DNA from: Lamellibrachia columna
Taxonomy: Eukaryota > Annelida > Polychaeta > Sabellida > Siboglinidae
Assembly (NCBI GenBank): GCA_963662155.1
Contig: OY759261.1
Coordinates: forward strand, 50,533,414 to 50,597,413
Length of the DNA stretch: 64,000 nucleotides
Direction of reading: 5' to 3'
Part shown: piece after piece, positions 57,585 to 64,000 of the stretch
How the letters are laid out: each line of letters starts with the position of its first letter
Numbering within the stretch: the stretch's first letter is position 1
Translations under genes and position numbers: made by a program
Notes under the pieces: generated by a model
What the model saw: the letters and a program-made list of their open reading frames with translations, nothing else
Database searches by the model: none
What the model was told of the DNA's origin: nothing

Positions 57585-59262
57585 GCACAAAGATACAAAA
57601 AATCTTGCGTCATGCAAAGATTATTACCATCCTCAAACCGAGCAAGCACCCAGATGAAGCTGCCAGCTATCGTCCGATAAACCTACTATCGGTTGGCTAC
57701 AAACTTCTCGAGCGACTGATCTACAATCGTCTGCTTCCAGTCGTTGACCCACAGCTGCCACGCGAGCAAGCAGGATTTCGCCCAAGGTGAAACACTGTAG
57801 GACAAATTATCAAACTGACAGAAGACATCGAGGCAGCCTTTAAAACCGGAAAGAAATGTAGAGCAGTATTCGTTGACCTCTCAGCTGCGTACGACACTGT
57901 GTGGCACAAAGGTCTAACCAAAGGTCTAACCCTGAAGATGCTCCGCCTAATACCAAGCAAACACATGGCCCGGTTTATGCAAGAACTTATCACAAACAGA
58001 AGCTTCAAGCTACACGCCGGCAAAGACACGTCAAAATACACACCATCAAGAACGGGCTACCACAAGGTTCAAGTTCTTGCTCCGATGCTCTTCAACATCT
58101 ACACCTCGGACATCCCGCACACAGCATCAACGCAATACATCTATAACATCGCCCTCGTGGAATCAGGACTGAACTATGCTGACATACAGCAAACGTTAAT
58201 TAACGACCTGACTTTTCTGGACCTGTAGCTCCAACGATGGCGTCTCCGACTTAACGTTAACAAAACAGTGAGCAGCTGCTTTCATCTGACAAACTGCCTG
58301 GCAAACCACCAGATGGAAATTCGCTGCGGAGAGAAAACGACCCCGACAACAGCAAACAGAAAGTACCTGGGAGTTACATTCGACAGGTCATTGACTTACT
58401 CAAAACATTTACCCCGGCTCTCGAAGAAAGTCAGTGCACGGTGCAACTTACTTCGACAACTGGCCGGCACAAAATAGGGAGCACACTTTGACGTTCTTCA
58501 AAAATCAACAATCGCACTTGCTTTTGCTCCGGCCGAGTGTTGTTCGCCAGTTTGGTGCCGCAGTGCCTACACACACCGACTTGACGCAGCACTAAACAAC
58601 AGCCTCCGCCTGGTGTCAGGATACATCTGACACCAACGGTCATGCTGCCAGTCGACACTGGGATAACGCCCCCAGATATCGATCGAATCAAACAATGCCT
58701 CGCACTAGCTCGTCTTGCCGAAGCAGATGACCAGCACACACTACACACCATGGTGACAACAACTGCACCTGGATCTCGACACCCCTTCTTGGAGCATGCC
58801 CGGTGCATCATCAGCGACGTTGCCGGGAAGAGTAGGACTACATGGACAAACGGGGCGTGGACGAGAAGGTGGGACGACACACCTTGCAGACTAATGGAAT
58901 TTATCCCTATCCCATCGAAGAAATCAGTTAGACACGACCACAGCTGACACTTACTGACGCACCTCAATCGAGTTAGAACAGGACATGATAGGTTGAAACA
59001 CAACATGACCCAGACGGGGCTGGCGCCATCAGCTTCGTGTGAGTGCGGTGCCAAAAAGGCAGACCGCACTCAACATCACCAGTGAGTGTCCGCTACACAA
59101 ATGTAACGGGGACATGGTCAGGCTGGACGGGCCAGAACGCGCCTGGCTTCGGGACCAAGGTGCCCCGATTAACGAGGTTGCAGTGTATGACGAATATATC
59201 AGGATTAACACATAAACAAACAATACAAATATCCACGTGTAGATCAGTGTCATTTATATAAC
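57585..59262 (+). pseudogene. Jockey-like reverse transcriptase, 5' truncated
   Basis: Reads [45 protein letters not shown], then AVFVDLSAAYDTVWHKGLT, LRLNVNKTVSSCF, KYLGVTFDRSLTYSKHL and SPVWCRSAYTHRLDAALN. Then NRVRTGHDRLKHNM, the usual Cys-rich tail (SCECGA) and a stop. The YADD box is destroyed (YNIAL region), and stops fall at about 57788 and 58226. It starts directly at the CT tract. Confidence 0.82.
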
Positions 59263-60099
59263 CAGTTTTCATTTTTATATATAATATTAAGAGGTGTTAA
59301 TGTAGCGTTTGTAGATTTTTGTGGGATATGACATATATAATGCATATTTTTAATATCTTAATATGAATGTAATATAAACGAAATTAATCATATAATGTGT
59401 GAAGTTATATGTAGATAAACTTGCAGCAATGAAGGTTGTGCTGGCAGTGCACACATTTTACATAATGTGAGTAAGTGTTAAAATGGTGGCATTCAAATTA
59501 ACCTGAATTTACGTTTAATTTAATTATAAACCTGAATATAATTATTGTTGCACATATGGGGAGATTAATGATCAGTTAGCAGTATTTCCACTTGATTGTC
59601 TGCATTGTGCACAAACAAGGCGTACTTTCCTTTTATGTTGAGGAGTTCGACAATTTAAAATAAGCCATGGTACATCCAGGTTTTTAGTGTTCAAACATGT
59701 TGCATTCTGTTGTTTTGTGCAGATTCAATACGCGTTTGTGGTGTTCTTCATGATGTGTACATTTAAAGCTACTTGGCATGCTTTTTTTAACAGATATATG
59801 GTATTTGACACGAATAAATAATATATATTTTCTCAAGCTGTATTATTTTAATGTTACCTTTTTGTTTCACTTGACTGGTTGACCAATAATAATCTGACGG
59901 AAAACACCTAGCCGCGTGTCCTCAGCCCACTCCTCTACAGTAGTGCGGCCTGCTCAACATAGCAAGACAGGAGAAGATACATTATGCACGCTGCTAAGCC
60001 AGCGATGCGATGACACGTTTATAGGATGGTTGACGGTCGTATACAGTAAGATATCATGTACAGTGAACTTATTAAAGTTTCCAGCTGTTGCGATATTGC
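59263..60099. other. No gene seen
   Basis: AT-rich spacer. Confidence 0.45.
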
Positions 60100-60374
60100 G
60101 TTAAAGGAACCAAAGTGGACGTTTGACGTAACTCAGAACAATAGTTACGTACAATTGTCAGCATTGCTATGCGTGTTTCTGCGATTGTTACGTGATCTAC
60201 GTCAAACGTACACCGAACGCTTCGTAAAACCGGCAGTTGTACGTGATTTTTGGAGCGTAAAGTGGTCATTACCATTGACATTGCCCTACCAAGACTTGAC
60301 TGGGTCGTGCAAGGAGTCATAAGCTCCTGCAGTGGCTGCCTTTTCTCCAGTGCAACACCAGACAACTAGGCTAG
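60100..60374 (+). mobile_element. Helitron-like element, 3' part
   Basis: Ends AACACCAGACAACTAGGCTAG and is about 65-70 percent similar by eye to 60500..60749. The CTAG end before a T fits Helitrons (CTRR). Its 5' end was not found. Confidence 0.5.
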
Positions 60375-60749
60375 TCTATATTATAAAGTAGTATGTGTTT
60401 GTCTGCCTGTATATTCACTCACACCTCTGTCAGTTTCGCATGGGTTGACATTTTGAAGCGTGCTCGGAGGCCTATAAATAAATACACAAATAAATTTTTG
60501 TGGACGTTAGACGTAAATTACATATCTCGGAACAGTAGGAGTTTGTAGTTACAATTATCAACGCTATGCATTTTTCTACGATTATTCCGAGTCACGCGAT
60601 CTACGTTAAATGTTCATATAAGTTTTGTGGCATGAAGTTGTATCCGCCATTGCCATCGCACTACCTAAACTTGACTGGGTAGTGCAAGGAGTCATAAACT
60701 CTTACAGTAGCTGCCTTTTCTCCCGTTCAACGCTGGGCAACTTGGCTAG
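60375..60749 (+). mobile_element. Helitron-like element, complete non-autonomous copy
   Basis: Starts TCTATATTATAAAGTAGTAT immediately after the CTAG of the previous copy. It ends CCCGTTCAACGCTGGG, CAACTTGG, CTAG before T. A 5' TC, a 3' CCCG...CGGG-type hairpin and a CTAG end are the Helitron marks. 375 bp, no coding capacity. Head-to-tail arrangement with its neighbour is typical of the family. Confidence 0.6.
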
Positions 60750-63476
60750 TTACACATATGGCTAGTTATACGTATATTCAAAGAAACCAAACAAAATCAG
60801 TTAACAACAATTATAATTTTAAAATGAATATCACATGTTCATAACATTTTGCATAAACAGTTTCAAAATATACAACGAGTTGAACGTATAAGACATACAT
60901 AATAACAAGATAAACATATAACAAATGTTCATTATGCAAACAATAATTATGTCTAGATACACATTTTGTATATCATATCACATTTACATAGTTTATGGAA
61001 ATAACTCTAACAGCAGCACATTATTTAAAACGTGGCACAATAACACATCATATGTCAAGTTTGTTGCATCGTTATTTCTCAGTGATTTTAAGAAAAAAAT
61101 CCATACTTACGGTGTAACTACAATAGCTTAAAATGTCATAGACACTGCAAGAGTTTGCATGTCATCCATCATTCTATGAAACATGTCATCCATCATTCTA
61201 TGTAACAGGCGAGATCTGTAGAATCTCTTTTTTGAAATAAGTCAAATTCTTTCACATTGTCATAAAAACGTACCATATGCTTTCCCAAAATTTCTTTTTA
61301 TCAGTTCCACCATTATTATTCCATTATATAAATTCCATCAGAATTACTACCAAAGAACATTAAACTGAAACATACATCTTTTAAAAAATAATTTTTAAAT
61401 AATCTATTTTATAGTGTTGAAAAATTTGACACCGACGTTCCCTGCTTGGCACTTTGAAAATCAAAATGAGATTTAAAAAGATAACTGATTAAATTAAACT
61501 GCTAAACAATTTAATAGTTTCACTTAAACAATTATTAAAAAAATATAATCTAATAATTTTGTAAGACATCCTGTTGGTGGGTCAGTACTTTCTGCTTGGT
61601 TATACTTGATAAAATGATTTAATTTGCAAGATATTGCTTTGAAAACTTTTCAAGACTACGGATGTGTCAGGTAGTATTTTATCTCCAATGACAAACTCCA
61701 GAAAAAGAGAACGTCTGTCTTGTTTCTAGCGTTTTGCAGGGATTCACAGTAGGGCAGTTATGTATACATGTCAAGCAACCGTCAATGTGAATCAGGCAGG
61801 ACAGTTATTCTCTCGTGGTTAAAGCACTGGGGTATGTAATGTCCGTGTATTCAATTACATTATATAACAAACCAATTAAAACATACCCGAGTAATTTTAA
61901 TTGTATCGGGTGTTTTCAATATTCGCAACAGTGAAACTGAACCAAGTTGGTAATCACAGTGTTGTTTTACATTTTTCAAATGAATGATTTTCAAAATCTC
62001 AGAAACTTGTACTGAATGTACACCAATTAACAATCATGAAACTACTCGTAACTCATCAGTTGAGGGGGTAACTGCAATTAATTAATTTACATAACAAAAC
62101 ATTATGTCTTCCCTCATTGTTTTTTTTATAAATAGTTTTGTTCTATTTAATTGTACTTGTTTTAAAGAGTTACAAAAAACTACGATTTAATTTTGATAAA
62201 ACTATTATTTTAATTACAATCACAAGCAAGATCTGCGATCAATATTGGGTCTATTTTGAAATGAAATAATAGACGTGGCTAAGATATAAATGGATACAAC
62301 ATATATAATATGATATATATAAACATGGTTTTCAAACAGTTCAACATATTTATATAACAAATGTAAACAGATAACTTTGCACTTGAAGTTTCAAGTGGAA
62401 CAACACATTTTAAACATAATACTTTATACATTTCATAGTTCATACCACATTTGCAATATTACAAGTGAAGCGCTGCCGAGCTTGGGTCGCCCAAGGATTT
62501 TAGCACAACATAAGTATTTTATATATTATTATTATACGTAACATTTGTCGAAAAAACACAAGAGAGACGATTTCAAACATCTTGAATGTATATAAATACA
62601 AGTTTCTTTGCTTGTTTCATGAGTAGACATTGTTTACCTCACACGAAACTTGACAGACATGTCTCACGGCCTTCGTCAGTGGACTAGCTTTGCTATGGGC
62701 ATATTACATGATCAGAGTCATGTGACACAAGCTGGAGAAGGACTGGTAGGAATTCCTTGACCTGGCTGACATCTCTGTTCAGGGTGGGTTTCGTGAACGA
62801 AAGCTCCCACCAATCCATGATGCTGGTAAATGTTCTAATTTTACAGAACTCCATCACTTAACAAGAGCACCAAAGAAAAAGCACAAGGAAACCTTGCCCT
62901 TGTTTAACAGAACTTGCCTTAGACAGCGGGCCAACTCAAAATACCTGTTTTGAGTTGGTCCCTAACCTAAAGCTAATTGTCAGTCTGGACAACAGTGCAA
63001 TAAATGGACAACAGACATTTGTACAAATGTACATTTGACAAAGAACAAGGTGACAAAAAAATTGACGGCCAGTGTCAGTGTCAGCCTCACTCCGTACTTC
63101 GTGGATAAAGAGGAGAGCAAGACCTATTCTCAGACCTGTTAAGTCTCCCATTTCTGCGGGGAGACTCCCGTGTTCTCACGCGCGTAACAGGAAATCACCA
63201 ATGTGATAGGCAGATTTTAAACAAACATCCCATTTTCCACTAACTCTCGTTTTTCAAAAATGACTTTCCACCACTTTCATATTAATTGTTGTTTTCTGCT
63301 TCATAGCTAGTAGTAAAATCCTGCCCTCAGTGGTACAAAGGGCACGATTATGTAACGTGAAAAAATCTTCAGTCTTGCCATTTCAGAAACTTAACAGGGC
63401 TGCCCATTTTCCAAATATAAACTTTTAACTACCACTAACTCACCTTAGCAACATTGTCATCACGTAAAAGATTGAG
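60750..63476. other. 2.7 kb with almost nothing recognised
   Basis: AT-rich. A minus-strand frame at 62693..62822 (SIMDWWELSFTKPTLNRDVS, ending VICP before a stop) has an AG acceptor, but I do not recognise it; it could be a last exon of something or chance. No other feature. Confidence 0.4.
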
Positions 63477-63477
63477 A

Positions 63478-63560
63478 ACGAGGTTCGGGCGGAGGGAGGG
63501 GGAGAGGGGGAAGGGGGGGGGAGAGGGGGAAGGGGGGAAGGGGGGAGGGGTGAGGAGGGG
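63478..63560 (+). repeat. G-rich tract
   Basis: Runs of four to nine G separated by A, AGA or T over about 80 bp. The composition could form G-quadruplexes on the plus strand. Confidence 0.85.
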
Positions 63561-63760
63561 TCGTATAGCTCTTGTAAACTAATTGGTCATATAACGAGCC
63601 TTCAACAGAACTACTTAACGAAACTATTCCAGCTAAATATCTGCCACGTAGGTGACCTATCCCAAAGAGATTATTGTTAAGAGCGACTACAAACAGGTTT
63701 ACAATTACTGTCCGTGGGGTAGAATGTCAGTGCACGCGAACTGTACAAACCAGTGTTTAC

Positions 63761-63924
63761 CTGTGTGTCTTGGCGAAGTACATAGACGTATCTGTCAAAT
63801 CTCATCAACGATACAGTAGAATATAATAACACAACGTGTTTCGATGCGTTGTAAAGTCGAATCGTGACTTGTTCAAACAAACTTCTCAAGACCAACGCAG
63901 TGTTCATATTAACCGTGGCCGCAG
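63761..63924 (-). CDS. Possible N-terminal exon, unassigned
   Basis: An open stretch with an acceptor ending CAATAG and a canonical GTAAAC donor. It reads NMNTALVLRSLFEQVTIRLY, then a hydrophobic-amphipathic stretch ending YVLRQDTQ. The helical pattern could suit the VWA N-terminal region of the CACHD1-like gene, which should lie here, but I do not recognise the sequence. It could be a chance open frame. Confidence 0.3.
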
Positions 63925-64000
63925 CTATTGTAACATAAAATATGTGTCAGTCCAAGCGTGTTACTTAAGTTAACTGAGACGACTTGCGTATGGGCTCTAA

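Overview
The window is eukaryotic, intron-rich and AT-rich. I read it as lophotrochozoan, most likely molluscan. The host genes seen are animal genes. The repeats are of the kinds common in mollusc genomes: Mag-lineage (Steamer-like) and other Ty3/gypsy elements, RTE and CR1-like non-LTR elements, hAT MITEs, Helitrons, and long intronic minisatellites. The taxon is inferred from content only.

One host gene covers most of the window on the minus strand: a CACHD1-type (VWFA plus cache domain, calcium-channel alpha2delta-like) membrane protein. I rebuilt 14 coding exons with consistent splice phases, from the VWA exons on the right (53354..53492, 49795..50014, 45902..46024) through cache domain 1 (28893..29157) and cache domain 2 (21954..19855) to a Cys-rich stalk near the C terminus (1829..1935). 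One further exon is tentative (54596..54690), and a possible N-terminal exon lies at 63761..63924. The last exons, with the transmembrane segment, lie left of position 1. One short exon between 32042 and 45902 was not securely found. Two exons of a second gene, DENND6, sit alone on the plus strand (13487..14193) inside a CACHD1-like intron.

Mobile DNA by region: 0.9-1.8 kb is a non-autonomous hAT. 2.3-3.4 kb holds retrotransposon tails and a minisatellite grown from one of them. 3.7-5.1 and 6.6-8.5 kb are minisatellites of 35 bp and 34 bp units. 8.75-18.5 kb is a complex block: a decayed DDE-like transposase gene, repeated copies of a TCAACACCGTTACC-type inverted motif, the two DENND6 exons and an intact 1040-codon RTE retrotransposon. 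22.6-25.4 kb is a young but internally deleted gypsy element. 29.5-31.3 kb is a 44 bp minisatellite. 31-39 kb holds CR1-like and other LINE fragments, a palindromic MITE and a hAT MITE. 39.6-41.1 kb is a 42 bp minisatellite. 41.3-45.8 kb is a complete Steamer-like element with identical LTRs, a perfect 5 bp target duplication and an open 1344-codon gag-pol. 50-52.5 kb is CR1-like again. 54 kb is a long GT microsatellite. 55.6-59.3 kb holds two decayed reverse transcriptases around a giant TA/GA palindrome. 60.1-60.75 kb is a head-to-tail Helitron pair. 61-63.7 kb is nearly empty.

The most unusual observations are the transposon-like block enclosing orphan DENND6 exons, the apparently fresh Steamer-like insertion, a phase-compatible duplicated exon in CACHD1, and an exon whose splice acceptor lies in a tandem array of acceptor-like repeats.
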